A stretch of 64,000 bases of DNA from Paraburkholderia sp. (GCF_028283785.1 NZ_JAPWKB010000019.1:1491418-1555417), one strand, 5' to 3'; shown: positions 36,331-45,360, counted from the stretch's first letter. The notes: a model not told the origin generated them from the letters alone. Made by a program: numbers and translations.

Positions 36331-37389
36331 TCAACGTGCCGGGAACACGCGCAACGCGCGTGGCACGGCGGTCACGCCGTCGCCGACGGTTAGTTGCAGC
36401 TCACGCCACGATTCGCGATCCAGTTCGGCTTCGAGCACGGTGCCTTGCTGCCCGGCCAGTTCGACCCGCACCGAGCCGCCGAGCGTAACCACGCGCCGCA
36501 CATCGACGACGATCCCGTCGCGGTGTCCCGACGCCTGCGGATAAAGCTGCAAGTCGTGCGGCCGCACATACGCGAACGCCGGGCCCTGGAAGTTCGCGTC
36601 GATCGTGATGGGTTGCGCCGCGCCATCCACGACGAAACCGCGCGCATCGACGTTGCCGTGCAAGCGGTTCGCCGCGCCGAGAAACTCGTAGACGAACGAG
36701 GTTTGCGGATGGTCGTACACGTCTTGCGGACTGCCGACCTGCTCGACATGACCGTGATTCAGCACGACGATCCGGTCGGCGACTTCGAGCGCTTCTTCCT
36801 GGTCGTGCGTGACGAAAATCGTCGAGATATGCAGGTCGTCATGCAAACGACGCAACCAGCTGCGCAGTTCCTTGCGGACCTTCGCGTCGAGCGCGCCGAA
36901 GGGTTCGTCGAGCAGCAGCACTTTCGGTTCGACCGCGAGCGCGCGTGCCAGCGCAATCCGCTGACGCTGTCCGCCCGACAGTTCCGACGGATAGCGTTGC
37001 GCGAGCCAGTCCAGTTGCACGAGCTTCAGCAGTTCGTGCACTTTCTCGCGAATCACCGCTTCCGACGGCCGTTCCTTGCGCGGCTTGACACGCAGGCCGA
37101 ACGCGACGTTTTCGAACACCGTCATATGACGGAACAGCGCGTAATGCTGGAACACGAAACCGACCTGACGCTCGCGCGCGCCGACCGTCGCGACGTCCTG
37201 GCCTTGCAGCACGACCTGGCCCGCGTCCGCATATTCGAGGCCCGCGATCACGCGCAACAACGTGGTCTTGCCGCAACCGGACGGCCCGAGCAACGCGACC
37301 AGTTCACCCGGCGGAAAATCCAGCGACACGTTGTCGAGCGCGGTGAAGTCGCCGAAGCGCTTCTGCAGATTACGAACGGTGATACCCAT
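36331..37389 (-). CDS. cysA: sulfate/thiosulfate ABC transporter ATPase CysA
   Basis: Energises sulfate import through CysT-CysW. The 352-residue protein has Walker A GPSGCGKT (about 33-40), the signature LSGGQRQRIALARALA, Walker B LLLDEPFGALDA, and a C-terminal TOBE-like regulatory region from about 245. Starts 10 bases after the cysW stop. Confidence 0.96.
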   Translation of the reverse strand: MGITVRNLQKRFGDFTALDNVSLDFPPGELVALLGPSGCGKTTLLRVIAGLEYADAGQVVLQGQDVATVGARERQVGFVFQHYALFRHMTVFENVAFGLRVKPRKERPSEAVIREKVHELLKLVQLDWLAQRYPSELSGGQRQRIALARALAVEPKVLLLDEPFGALDAKVRKELRSWLRRLHDDLHISTIFVTHDQEEALEVADRIVVLNHGHVEQVGSPQDVYDHPQTSFVYEFLGAANRLHGNVDARGFVVDGAAQPITIDANFQGPAFAYVRPHDLQLYPQASGHRDGIVVDVRRVVTLGGSVRVELAGQQGTVLEAELDRESWRELQLTVGDGVTAVPRALRVFPAR

Positions 37390-37399
37390 GTGCTTCCCC

Positions 37400-38368
37400 T
37401 TACTTGACCGTGTTCGATGCCGGAACCTGAGCCGGCACGCTAACCGGACCCGCGTGCGCGGGCACTGCCGCGCTGCGCGTTTCCGCCGACATATGACGCT
37501 CCGCGAGCAGCTTGAGGCCGAGCGTCACGAGCGCGAGCAGCGCCAGCAACGACGCCACGGCAAACGCCGCCGAGAAGTTGTATTCGTTGTAGAGAATTTC
37601 GACGTGCAGCGGCATCGTGTCGGTCTGGCCGCGAATATGGCCCGACACCACCGACACCGCGCCGAACTCGCCCATCGCGCGTGCGTTACACAGGATCACG
37701 CCGTACAGCAGCCCCCATTTGATATTGGGCAGCGTGACGCGGCGGAAAATCTGCCAGCCCGACGCGCCGAGCACGTGCGCGGCTTCTTCCTCGTCGTTGC
37801 CTTGCGCCTGCATCAACGGAATCAGCTCGCGCGCGACGAACGGAAACGTCACGAAAACCGTGGCCAGCACGATGCCCGGCACCGCGAAAATGATCTGCAC
37901 GTTATGGTCTTGCAACCACGGGCCGAACCAGCCTTGCGCGCCGAACATCAGCACGTAGATCAGCCCGGAAATCACCGGCGACACCGAGAACGGCAAATCG
38001 ATCAGCGTCGTCAGCAACGCCTTGCCGCGAAATTCGAACTTCGCGATACACCATGACGCAGCCAGCCCGAACACGAGATTGAACGGCACGGCGATCGCAG
38101 CGGTGAGGAGCGTCAGCTTGATCGCGGAAATCGCGTCCGGATCGGCCAGCGATTCGAAGTAAAAGCCGACGCCTTTCGCAAGCGCCTGATAGAACACCGA
38201 CACCAGCGGCACGACCAGGAACAGCGCGAGAAACAGCAGCGCGATGCCGGTCAGCAGCCAGCGCACCAGACGCGGCTCGGTGACGGGATCGGGCCGTCGC
38301 GCGGTTGTCGAACTGGCTTGCGAATCGGGCGGCAACGCGGCGTTGCCGTTCGTGAGATTGCGGCTCAT
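37400..38368 (-). CDS. cysW: sulfate ABC transporter permease CysW
   Basis: A 322-residue inner-membrane permease with about six hydrophobic helices and the EAA loop EEEAAHVLGASGWQIFRRVTLPNIKWG that contacts CysA. ATG 38368 overlaps the cysT stop (ATGA). An N-terminal tail of about 35 hydrophilic residues and a Pro/Val-rich C-terminal tail extend the family core. Confidence 0.95.
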   Translation of the reverse strand: MSRNLTNGNAALPPDSQASSTTARRPDPVTEPRLVRWLLTGIALLFLALFLVVPLVSVFYQALAKGVGFYFESLADPDAISAIKLTLLTAAIAVPFNLVFGLAASWCIAKFEFRGKALLTTLIDLPFSVSPVISGLIYVLMFGAQGWFGPWLQDHNVQIIFAVPGIVLATVFVTFPFVARELIPLMQAQGNDEEEAAHVLGASGWQIFRRVTLPNIKWGLLYGVILCNARAMGEFGAVSVVSGHIRGQTDTMPLHVEILYNEYNFSAAFAVASLLALLALVTLGLKLLAERHMSAETRSAAVPAHAGPVSVPAQVPASNTVK

Positions 38369-39276
38369 TGCGCGGCTCCCGTGGTCGTGGCGGCCACCGT
38401 GGCGACCGTCGAACCGGTCGCCGGGCCGCGCCCTGCACCACCGCGTCCGCTGCGTCGTTGCAGGAACCATTGCAGCGTATTGATCAGCAGCAGCATCAGG
38501 AACGACACCACCAGCATCACGACCGCGAGCGCGGTGGCGCCCGCGTAGTCGTATTGTTCGAGCTTCGTGATGATCAGCAGCGACGTGATCTCCGATTTCA
38601 TCGGCACGTTGCCCGCGATAAAAATCACCGAGCCGTACTCGCCGAGCGCGCGCGCGAACGCGAGCGCGAAGCCGGTCAACAGCGCCGGAAGCACTGCGGG
38701 CAATACCACGCGCCGGAACGTCAGCCAGCGCGATGCGCCGAGGCACGCGGCCGCTTCTTCCTGCTCGCGCTCGAATTCTTCCAGCACCGGCTGCACCGTC
38801 CGCACCACGAACGGCAAACCGATAAACGTCAGCGCGACCAGCACGCCCGCCGGCGTGAACGCGATCTTCAGCCCGAGCGGTTCGAGAAACTGGCCGATCC
38901 AGCCGTTGCCCGCATAGACGGCGGCGAGCGAAATGCCCGCCACCGACGTCGGCAATGCGAACGGCAGATCCACCACCGCATCGACCACGCGTTTGAACGG
39001 GAAGCTGTAGCGCACCAGCACCCACGCCACCAGAAAGCCGAACACGGCATTGATCAACGCGCCACCCAGCGCCGAGAAAAACGTCAGCCGGTACGACGCG
39101 AGCACGCGCGGCGAACTGACCGCCCGCACGAATTGCGACCAGTCGAGCGTGGCGGTTTTCAGGAAAGTGGCCGCAAGCGGAATCAGCACCACGAGGCTCA
39201 AATACGCCACCGTGATGCCGAGAGTCAGGCCGAAACCGGGCAACGCGCTCGGTTTGCGGAAGGTCAACGTGGTCAT
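38365..39276 (-). CDS. cysT: sulfate ABC transporter permease CysT (CysU)
   Basis: A 303-residue permease partner of CysW. It shows the family N-terminus LPGFGLTLGITVAYLSLVVLIPL, the region KRVVDAVVDLPFALPTSVAGI and the EAA loop QEEAAACLGASRWLTFRRVVLPAVLPA. Translationally coupled to cysW by a 4-base overlap. It follows sbp by 144 bases containing a hairpin. Confidence 0.95.
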   Translation of the reverse strand: MTTLTFRKPSALPGFGLTLGITVAYLSLVVLIPLAATFLKTATLDWSQFVRAVSSPRVLASYRLTFFSALGGALINAVFGFLVAWVLVRYSFPFKRVVDAVVDLPFALPTSVAGISLAAVYAGNGWIGQFLEPLGLKIAFTPAGVLVALTFIGLPFVVRTVQPVLEEFEREQEEAAACLGASRWLTFRRVVLPAVLPALLTGFALAFARALGEYGSVIFIAGNVPMKSEITSLLIITKLEQYDYAGATALAVVMLVVSFLMLLLINTLQWFLQRRSGRGGAGRGPATGSTVATVAATTTGAAQ

Positions 39277-39320
39277 GCTGAAAGCTCTTCGGTGATTGCT
39301 GACGGGTCCATCTGGCCGAA

Positions 39321-39340
39321 AAGCGCGCCCTTGGGCGCGC
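39321..39340 (-). terminator. intercistronic hairpin between sbp and cysT
   Basis: GCGCGCCC (39323-39330) and GGGCGCGC (39333-39340) make a compact GC hairpin followed on the minus strand by TTTT. It may attenuate or protect, giving more sbp mRNA than cysTWA mRNA, as is common for binding-protein genes. Confidence 0.5.
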
Positions 39341-39420
39341 GTTGCCGGAGTGCGTCGCGCGGGCGGTGTTGCTGCGCCGCGCGGCGGTTTGCTACGGTGT
39401 CGTCGCTGCTTGCGTGTCGC

Positions 39421-40458
39421 TTATTGCGGCGAATAAATCGAATCGAACACGCCGCCATCGGCAAAGTGCGTCTTCTGCGCGTTGGCCCAGCCGCCGAACG
39501 AATCGTCGACCGTGTACAGCTTCAGCTTCGGAAACTTCGCGGTCAGTTCGGCCGGCACCTTGGTCGAACGCGGACGATAAAAGTTCTTCGCGGCGATCTC
39601 CTGGCCCTGTTCGCTATACAGGAAGTTCAGATAGGCCTCGGCGAGCTTGCGCGTGCCGTGCTTGTCAACGACCTTGTCGACCACCGCCACCGGCGGCTCG
39701 GCCAGAATGCTCACCGACGGCACCACGATCTCAAACTTGTCCGGACCGAATTCCTTCAGCGACAGAAACGCCTCGTTTTCCCACGCGATCAGCACGTCGC
39801 CGATGCCGCGCTGCACGAAGCTGGTCGTCGCGCCGCGCGCGCCCGAATCGAGCACGCCCGCATTCTTGTAGAGCTTGCCGACGAACTCCTTGGCCTTCTG
39901 GTCGTTGCCGCCCGGCTGATGCTCGGCGTACGCCCATGCTGCCAGGTAGTTCCAGCGCGCGCCGCCCGAGGTCTTCGGATTCGGCGTGACGATCGACACG
40001 CCCGGCTTGATCAGATCGTCCCAATCCTTGATGTGCTTCGGGTTGCCCTTGCGCACCAGAAACACGATCGTCGACGTGTACGGCGACGCGTTGTCCGGCA
40101 GACGTTTCTGCCAGCCCTTGTCGATCAGCCCTTTGCCGGCGAGCGCGTCGATGTCGTAGGCGAGCGCCAGCGTCACCACGTCGGCCTGCAAGCCGTCCAG
40201 CACCGAGCGCGCCTGCGCACCCGAGCCGCCGTGCGACTGCTTGAACGTGATGCTCTCGCCCGTCTTTGCCTTCCATTCCTTGCCGAACGCCTGATTGACG
40301 TCCTGATACAACTCGCGGGTCGGATCGTACGACACGTTCAGCAAGGTCGTGTCCGCATGCGCCGCGCTCATCATTCCCACTGCCGACGCCGCGCCCAATG
40401 CGAGCGTCGCGATCAGTTTCTTCGTCTTGCCGGCCAGCCCCGTATTCCGATCAGTCAT
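39421..40458 (-). CDS. sbp: periplasmic sulfate-binding protein
   Basis: Delivers sulfate to CysTWA. The 345-residue precursor has a signal peptide of about 35 residues (positive tail, hydrophobic core, AHA cleavage site) and mature sequence starting DTTLLNVSYDPTRELYQDVN. Sulfate-site segments include TFKQSHGGSGAQAR and VVTPNPKTSGGARWNYLAAWAYA. The thiosulfate-binding CysP is an alternative but Sbp fits better. First gene of the operon. Confidence 0.95.
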   Translation of the reverse strand: MTDRNTGLAGKTKKLIATLALGAASAVGMMSAAHADTTLLNVSYDPTRELYQDVNQAFGKEWKAKTGESITFKQSHGGSGAQARSVLDGLQADVVTLALAYDIDALAGKGLIDKGWQKRLPDNASPYTSTIVFLVRKGNPKHIKDWDDLIKPGVSIVTPNPKTSGGARWNYLAAWAYAEHQPGGNDQKAKEFVGKLYKNAGVLDSGARGATTSFVQRGIGDVLIAWENEAFLSLKEFGPDKFEIVVPSVSILAEPPVAVVDKVVDKHGTRKLAEAYLNFLYSEQGQEIAAKNFYRPRSTKVPAELTAKFPKLKLYTVDDSFGGWANAQKTHFADGGVFDSIYSPQ

Positions 40459-40592
40459 CCACCTTCTCCGCGTTGTGGTTTGCCTATCTGTCTGAATCAG
40501 CGTCCGCCCGAAGGCAGGGTGCGCTAGATCCAGACGGCGTTTTTTTGCTTGTGTGCAGCGATCGAGGGCCAGTCTATCGAAGGGCTTTCATC

Positions 40593-40621
40593 ATTAAAAA
40601 TAATGTTTCTTCATTCTTTAA
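40593..40621 (-). promoter_or_regulatory. candidate promoter of the sbp operon
   Basis: On the minus strand TTAAAG (40621-40616), 17 bases, TTTAAT (40598-40593): a weak -35, as expected for a CysB-activated promoter. The dyad CATTA-AAAA-TAATG (40592-40605) covers the -10. The surrounding 60 bases are AT-rich in an otherwise GC-rich region. Confidence 0.45.
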
Positions 40622-40751
40622 TACGTAAAAGTGGTAATGACAGCCAGGCGCGGCGTTGCGGCACGAAAACGGCTGTCCGGGCACCGCTCATCGACGCCGC
40701 AACGACACCTGGACCGGCGAACTTAAAGTAAAGCTTGAATTACGAGGAATA

Positions 40752-40767
40752 CTGTATAAAAATACAG
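40752..40767 (+). promoter_or_regulatory. SOS box 1 (LexA operator)
   Basis: CTG-TATAAAAATA-CAG fits the CTG-N10-CAG LexA consensus exactly and lies 29-44 bases before the lexA ATG. Confidence 0.9.
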
Positions 40768-40772
40768 GTCAC

Positions 40773-40788
40773 CTGTTCATCTATACAG
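40773..40788 (+). promoter_or_regulatory. SOS box 2 (LexA operator)
   Basis: CTG-TTCATCTATA-CAG, a second CTG-N10-CAG site with a 21-bp centre-to-centre distance from box 1 (two helical turns) and ending 7 bases before the lexA ATG. Tandem boxes allow tight autorepression. Confidence 0.88.
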
Positions 40789-40795
40789 TGGCGCC

Positions 40796-41446
40796 ATGAC
40801 CAAACTCACCGCACGACAGCAGCAGGTTTTCGATCTGATTCGCCGCGCCATCGAGCGCTCCGGCTTCCCGCCCACTCGCGCTGAGATCGCAGCCGAGCTC
40901 GGCTTCAGCTCGGCCAATTCGGCCGAGGAGCATCTACGCGCATTGGCACGCAAGGGCGTGATCGAGCTTGCGGCGGGCGCATCGCGCGGCATCCGCCTGC
41001 TGCCCGGCCCGGACGACGCACCGCACCAGTTCACGCTGCCGCACGCCAGCATCATGCAGCTGTCGCTGCCGCTGATCGGCCGGGTCGCGGCGGGTAGCCC
41101 GATCCTCGCGCAGGAACATATCTCGCAGCATTACGCGTGCGACCCGGCGCTGTTCTCCAGCAAGCCTGACTACCTGTTGAAAGTACGCGGGCTGTCCATG
41201 CGCGACGCCGGCATTTTCGACGGCGACCTGCTCGCGGTTCAGAAGAAAGACGACGCGAAAGACGGCCAGATCATCATTGCCCGTCTTGGCGACGACGTCA
41301 CCGTCAAGCGCCTGAAGCGCCGCCCGGACGGTCTGGAACTGATCGCCGAAAACCCCGATTACGAAAACATCTTCGTCCAGGCCGGCAGTGCGGAATTCGC
41401 GCTGGAAGGCATTGCAGTCGGGCTGATTCGCCCAACCGAGTTCTAA
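40796..41446 (+). CDS. lexA: SOS repressor LexA
   Basis: LexA represses DNA-damage genes and self-cleaves when RecA filaments form. The 216-residue protein has the N-terminal winged helix (MTKLTARQQQVFDLIRRAI to about residue 70), the Ala99-Gly100 cleavage site (GRVAAGSP), and the Ser134 (GLSMRDAG) / Lys171 (VTVKRLK) catalytic dyad. Two SOS boxes precede it. No terminator is seen before the next gene 50 bases downstream. Confidence 0.97.
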   Translation: MTKLTARQQQVFDLIRRAIERSGFPPTRAEIAAELGFSSANSAEEHLRALARKGVIELAAGASRGIRLLPGPDDAPHQFTLPHASIMQLSLPLIGRVAAGSPILAQEHISQHYACDPALFSSKPDYLLKVRGLSMRDAGIFDGDLLAVQKKDDAKDGQIIIARLGDDVTVKRLKRRPDGLELIAENPDYENIFVQAGSAEFALEGIAVGLIRPTEF

Positions 41447-41496
41447 CGGATTTCGAAGATCTCAAGTGACGTACTGATCCTTGCCAGGAGAGTCTC

Positions 41497-41886
41497 ATGG
41501 AACGCCTTGCCCGCTTGCTGCCCTTCCGCCAGTTCGGCCGTCTGCGTCATCTGCGCAATCTCGTACCGTGCGCACCGCTCGCGGCGCGCAGCGCCGAGCC
41601 TTCGCTGTTCGACGCACCGCATGACGGTCAGGCGTCGCATGAGTCTCCACAATCCGCTGGTTCAGTGGGTTCTGCGGCCCCGGTATTGCCGTCGTCGTTG
41701 CCGGCATTCGCACGTGTGTCGCTGAACTCGGGTCTCAATATCGCCGAGCCCGCGCGTCGTGCGCCGGTGCGCGTCTATCACGGCCCGTCGCGGGTCATCA
41801 TGGTCGGCACGGTGGACGCGGTATGCCGGATGATCGACCGCTGCATCGCCGAAGAAAATGCAGGCGCGCCCAATCCGCTGTTCTGA
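41497..41886 (+). CDS. unknown small protein encoded just after lexA
   Basis: A 129-residue protein not recognised. It has an Arg/Leu-rich start (MERLARLLPFRQFGRLRHLRN), a Ser/Pro/Ala-rich middle, and a C-terminal part that looks like a folded segment (VRVYHGPSRVIMVGTVDAVCRMIDRCI). No signal peptide is evident. ATG 41497 follows an excellent AGGAG. It lies 50 bases after lexA, same strand, with no terminator between, so it is probably SOS-controlled. E. coli sulA is a different gene and shows no visible similarity. Confidence 0.7.
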   Translation: MERLARLLPFRQFGRLRHLRNLVPCAPLAARSAEPSLFDAPHDGQASHESPQSAGSVGSAAPVLPSSLPAFARVSLNSGLNIAEPARRAPVRVYHGPSRVIMVGTVDAVCRMIDRCIAEENAGAPNPLF

Positions 41887-42048
41887 TCGCGCCGGTGAGG
41901 TAACCAGTGAGATGGGTGGTGATTGCCGGGATCGTTTCGCGGTCGTTGCGGTCCACTGTAGATCGCAACCGTAGAGAGTCCCGCCCGATGGCTGTTTCCC
42001 CTTCTGTCAAACGCGGCGCCGCAAGGCCGCTGATACGTTGTTCTTATC

Positions 42049-42657
42049 GTGATCGTCGTCGTAGCCGTACTCGGTTATGGCTATGCATCGCCGTATCTCG
42101 CGCTGAACCAGTTGAAACGCGCCGCCGACGCGCGCGACGCCGCCACCGTCAATCAATACGTCGATTACCCGGCGCTTCGGCAAAGTTTGAAAGATCAGGT
42201 TGGCGGACTGCTGACCCGCCGCATCGAGGCGCGCGGCAACGGCAACCCGTTTGCCGCAATCGGCGCGATGATCGGCGTGGCGCTGATCGGACCGCTGGTC
42301 GATGCGTATGCCACGCCGGACGGCGTCGCTGCATTGCTTAATGGCATGCCGCCGCGCGGCGTACCGGGCGAGCGTCCGCCCGCCCCGTCACCGGATGGCG
42401 AAAACGGTGAAGCGTCCACGCATCACGACACGCCGCCATCCGCACCGCCGGTTGCATCGTCAGCGCCGGCCACGCCGCCGCCCGTCGCGGGACACGACAC
42501 CCCGCCGCAGCCGCCGCAAACCACGGCGGGTTATCGCGGCATCAACGAGTTCGTCGTCACGTATCAGCACGGCGTCGGCGATGTGCGCTATGCGGCAATC
42601 TTCCAACGCAACGGACTGTTTTCGTGGAAGCTGTCCGCCGTCGATCTGAACGGCTAG
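42049..42657 (+). CDS. DUF2939-domain protein, probably missing its true 5' end through a frameshift
   Basis: A 202-residue protein recognised as DUF2939: a hydrophobic helix (VVVAVLGYGYASPYLAL), then LNQLKRAADARDAATVNQYVDYPALRQSLKDQ, a Pro-rich spacer (about 100-150) and a C-terminal RYAAIFQRNGLFSWKLSAVDL. The only in-frame start is GTG 42049 with no Shine-Dalgarno, inside the membrane helix. One frame over, ATG 41988 opens MAVSPSVKRGAARPLIR, a plausible cytoplasmic N-terminus that would join the helix if one base near 42036 were removed (or two added). Function unknown; predicted membrane-anchored. Confidence 0.7.
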   Translation: MIVVVAVLGYGYASPYLALNQLKRAADARDAATVNQYVDYPALRQSLKDQVGGLLTRRIEARGNGNPFAAIGAMIGVALIGPLVDAYATPDGVAALLNGMPPRGVPGERPPAPSPDGENGEASTHHDTPPSAPPVASSAPATPPPVAGHDTPPQPPQTTAGYRGINEFVVTYQHGVGDVRYAAIFQRNGLFSWKLSAVDLNG

Positions 42658-42744
42658 GCGCGGGCCGCCCATGACAAGCGGTGCGTCCGGGGCGTCTAGG
42701 ACCTCCGGAAGACCGAACAACCTGAACGATCGGCCGCCGCGCGG

Positions 42745-43218
42745 TTAAGCGGCCGCCTGCTGTTCCTGCTCCTGCTCCTGACCCATCGAGCACGCCACCA
42801 GAATGCTGCACGACACGCGATCGAGCAGCGGCGTGTTCCCCGCGCCCATCCACCAGCGCGACAGTCCGGTCCGGCATCGGTGGCCGACTACCACGAGATC
42901 CACATGCAGCGAATTCGCCAGGCTCGCGATCTCATCGACCGGATGGCCGAACGCGAAATGCCCTTGCGCAGTCACGCCGCGCTCGGTCAGCCAGTCGACA
43001 CCTTCCTGGAGAATGTCGCGCGCGGTCTTTTCGAAACTGCCGCACGCAACGTCAGTCAACAAACCCGCACTCTGCGCAATGCTGGTCCGCATATCCACCA
43101 CCGACAGCAAATGCGTTTCCGCCTTCAGATCCAGCGCCAGATCGGCACCGCAGCGCAACGCCTTGCGGCCTTCGCGCGAGCCGTCGTAGCACAACAGGAT
43201 TTTTTGGTAGCTCGCCAT
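42745..43218 (-). CDS. universal stress protein (UspA family)
   Basis: A 157-residue single-domain Usp. It opens MASYQKILLCYDGSREGRKAL, has the central GHFAFGHPVDEIASLANSLHVDLVVVGHR, and ends in a Gln/Glu repeat (QEQEQEQQAAA) encoded by repeated ctgctc. The usual nucleotide-binding G-x2-G-x9-G-S/T is not well conserved (GHRCRTGLSRWWMGAGN), so ATP binding is doubtful. Divergent from the ABC exporter genes. Role in stress survival only by family. Confidence 0.88.
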   Translation of the reverse strand: MASYQKILLCYDGSREGRKALRCGADLALDLKAETHLLSVVDMRTSIAQSAGLLTDVACGSFEKTARDILQEGVDWLTERGVTAQGHFAFGHPVDEIASLANSLHVDLVVVGHRCRTGLSRWWMGAGNTPLLDRVSCSILVACSMGQEQEQEQQAAA

Positions 43219-43467
43219 CAGGTTCTCCCTCCCGCGCCGATCGCGGGTCTGACTTAATCATGGTGCGCCGCAATTACAGTTGCAAGGGAGAGAAAACGCC
43301 AAGTGTGGCGTGGCTCACCGGCGTTGCAATGCTGCAACGCACGCGCGCCCGCACGGCACCCGCAAAGCCGCGCCGGACAAGCATCGCAGCCCGCAGGCCC
43401 GGTGTGCGCGAAGCGTTTCATACCATAGAATAGGCAGCCCGATGTCCACCGGAACGCTTACCGCGCC

Positions 43468-44382
43468 ATGTCAGACGCCGCCATCGAATTCCATCAGGTA
43501 AAAAAACATTACGGCGACAAGACCGTCGTCGATGGTTTGTCGTTTCATGTCGAGCCAGGCGAATGTTTCGGTTTGCTCGGCCCGAACGGCGCGGGCAAGA
43601 CCACCACGCTGAGGATGCTGCTCGGCATCGCGTCGCCGGATGCGGGACGCATCCAGTTGTGCGGCGAACCGGTGCCGGCCCGCGCCCGTCATGCGCGAGC
43701 GCGGGTCGGCGTCGTGCCGCAATTCGACAACCTCGACCCCGACTTCACGGTCCGCGAGAATCTGCTGGTGTTCGGCCGCTACTTTGGACTGAGCGCCGCG
43801 CAAACCCGGGCGATGGTGCCGTCGCTGCTCGAATTCGCGCGGCTCGAAAACAAGGCGGACGCGCGGGTCGGGGAACTGTCGGGCGGGATGAAGCGGCGTC
43901 TCACGCTCGCGCGCGCGCTCGTCAACGATCCCGATGTGCTGATTATGGACGAGCCGACCACCGGCCTCGATCCGCAGGCGCGCCATCTGATCTGGGAGCG
44001 TTTGCGCTCGCTGCTCGCGCGCGGCAAAACCATCCTGCTCACCACCCATTTCATGGAAGAAGCGGAACGTCTGTGCAACCGCGTATGCGTGATCGAGGAA
44101 GGTAAAAAGATTGCCGAGGGCGCGCCGCGTGCGCTGATTGCGTCGGAGATCGGATGTGACGTGATCGAGATTTTCGGCCCGGACCCGGTGACACTGCGCG
44201 ACGAACTCGCGCCGCTCGCGACCCGCACGGAAATCAGCGGCGAAACGCTGTTCTGCTATGTCGACGATGCCGCGCCGGTTCACGCGCGTCTCAAACAGCG
44301 CAACGACCTGCGCTATCTGCATCGACCCGCGAATCTCGAAGACGTATTTCTGCGACTGACCGGCCGCGATATGCAGGACTGA
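43468..44382 (+). CDS. NodI-like ABC transporter ATPase
   Basis: A 304-residue ATPase with Walker A GPNGAGKT (about 39-46), signature LSGGMKRRLTLARALV and Walker B VLIMDEPTTGLDP, of the drug/lipooligosaccharide exporter type and the length of rhizobial NodI. Pairs with the NodJ-like permease 61 bases downstream. In non-nodulating Burkholderia such pairs are common and are regarded as the ancestors of rhizobial nodIJ; here no nod genes are present, so Nod factor export is not implied. Substrate unknown. Confidence 0.88.
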   Translation: MSDAAIEFHQVKKHYGDKTVVDGLSFHVEPGECFGLLGPNGAGKTTTLRMLLGIASPDAGRIQLCGEPVPARARHARARVGVVPQFDNLDPDFTVRENLLVFGRYFGLSAAQTRAMVPSLLEFARLENKADARVGELSGGMKRRLTLARALVNDPDVLIMDEPTTGLDPQARHLIWERLRSLLARGKTILLTTHFMEEAERLCNRVCVIEEGKKIAEGAPRALIASEIGCDVIEIFGPDPVTLRDELAPLATRTEISGETLFCYVDDAAPVHARLKQRNDLRYLHRPANLEDVFLRLTGRDMQD

Positions 44383-44443
44383 TCCGCAAGCCAGCCTGTT
44401 CCCATAGCAACACAGCAACGCACCATCCACGCTCAGAACGTCC

Positions 44444-45274
44444 ATGAACGCACGCACCGACACCACGCCGTCCGATCACGCCGCGCCCGCACTCGAACCG
44501 TTCGCGGCATTGCCGTCGAACGCGGTCAACTGGATCGCCGTGTGGCGGCGCAATTATCTGGTCTGGAAGAAGCTCGCGATCGCGTCGATGTTCGGCAATC
44601 TCGCCGATCCGATGATCTACCTGTTCGGTCTGGGTCTCGGGCTCGGCCTGATGGTGGGTCGAGTCGATGGCGTGTCGTACATCGCCTTTCTCGCGGCGGG
44701 CACGGTGGCATCGAGCGTGATGATGTCGGCGAGTTTCGAGGCGATGTATTCGGGCTTTTCGCGGATGCACGTACAGCGCACGTGGGAAGCGATCATGCAC
44801 ACGCCGCTGTCGCTCGGCGATATCGTGCTCGGCGAGGTGATCTGGTGCGCGAGCAAAGCGGTGCTGTCGGGCGCGGCGATCATGCTGGTGGCCGGCCTGC
44901 TCGGTTACGCGAACTTCCCGTCGACGCTGATCGCGTTGCCGGTGATCGCGCTGGCCGGTCTTGCGTTCGCAAGCGTCGCGATGATCGTGACCGCGCTCGC
45001 GCCATCGTACGATTTCTTTATGTTCTATCAGACGCTCGCGCTGACGCCGATGCTGCTGCTGTCCGGCGTATTTTTCCCGGTATCGCAATTGCCGGTGGTC
45101 GCGCAACACATCACCCATCTGCTGCCGCTATCGCACGCGGTCGATCTGATCCGGCCGGCGTTGCTCGGGCGGCCGCTCGATCACGCGGCGTTGCATGTCG
45201 GCGTGCTGGTCGCGTATGTGATCGTTGCGTTCGGCGTATCGGCGGTGCTGTTTCGCCGGCGCATGATGCGTTGA
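44444..45274 (+). CDS. NodJ-like ABC-2 type permease
   Basis: A 276-residue membrane protein with six hydrophobic segments, the inner-membrane half of the exporter. Typical NodJ/ABC-2 stretches are WRRNYLVWKKLAIASMFGNLADPMIYLFGLGLGLG and the C-terminal LFLSGVFFPVSQLP-type motif (seen as LLLSGVFFPVSQLPVV). A terminator follows. Confidence 0.88.
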   Translation: MNARTDTTPSDHAAPALEPFAALPSNAVNWIAVWRRNYLVWKKLAIASMFGNLADPMIYLFGLGLGLGLMVGRVDGVSYIAFLAAGTVASSVMMSASFEAMYSGFSRMHVQRTWEAIMHTPLSLGDIVLGEVIWCASKAVLSGAAIMLVAGLLGYANFPSTLIALPVIALAGLAFASVAMIVTALAPSYDFFMFYQTLALTPMLLLSGVFFPVSQLPVVAQHITHLLPLSHAVDLIRPALLGRPLDHAALHVGVLVAYVIVAFGVSAVLFRRRMMR

Positions 45275-45295
45275 TCGACGGCTTGCGGCGACGCA

Positions 45296-45323
45296 AAAAC
45301 AAAGCGCCCCATCGGGGCGCTTT
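45296..45323. terminator. bidirectional terminator between convergent genes
   Basis: AAAGCGCCCC (45301-45310) and GGGGCGCTTT (45314-45323) pair perfectly with a 3-base loop. An A-rich left flank (T-rich on the minus strand) serves the minus-strand gene at 45361; it also ends the exporter transcript. Confidence 0.88.
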
Positions 45324-45360
45324 GTCATTCGATGCGTGCAACGATTGCACGTTTGCACGC

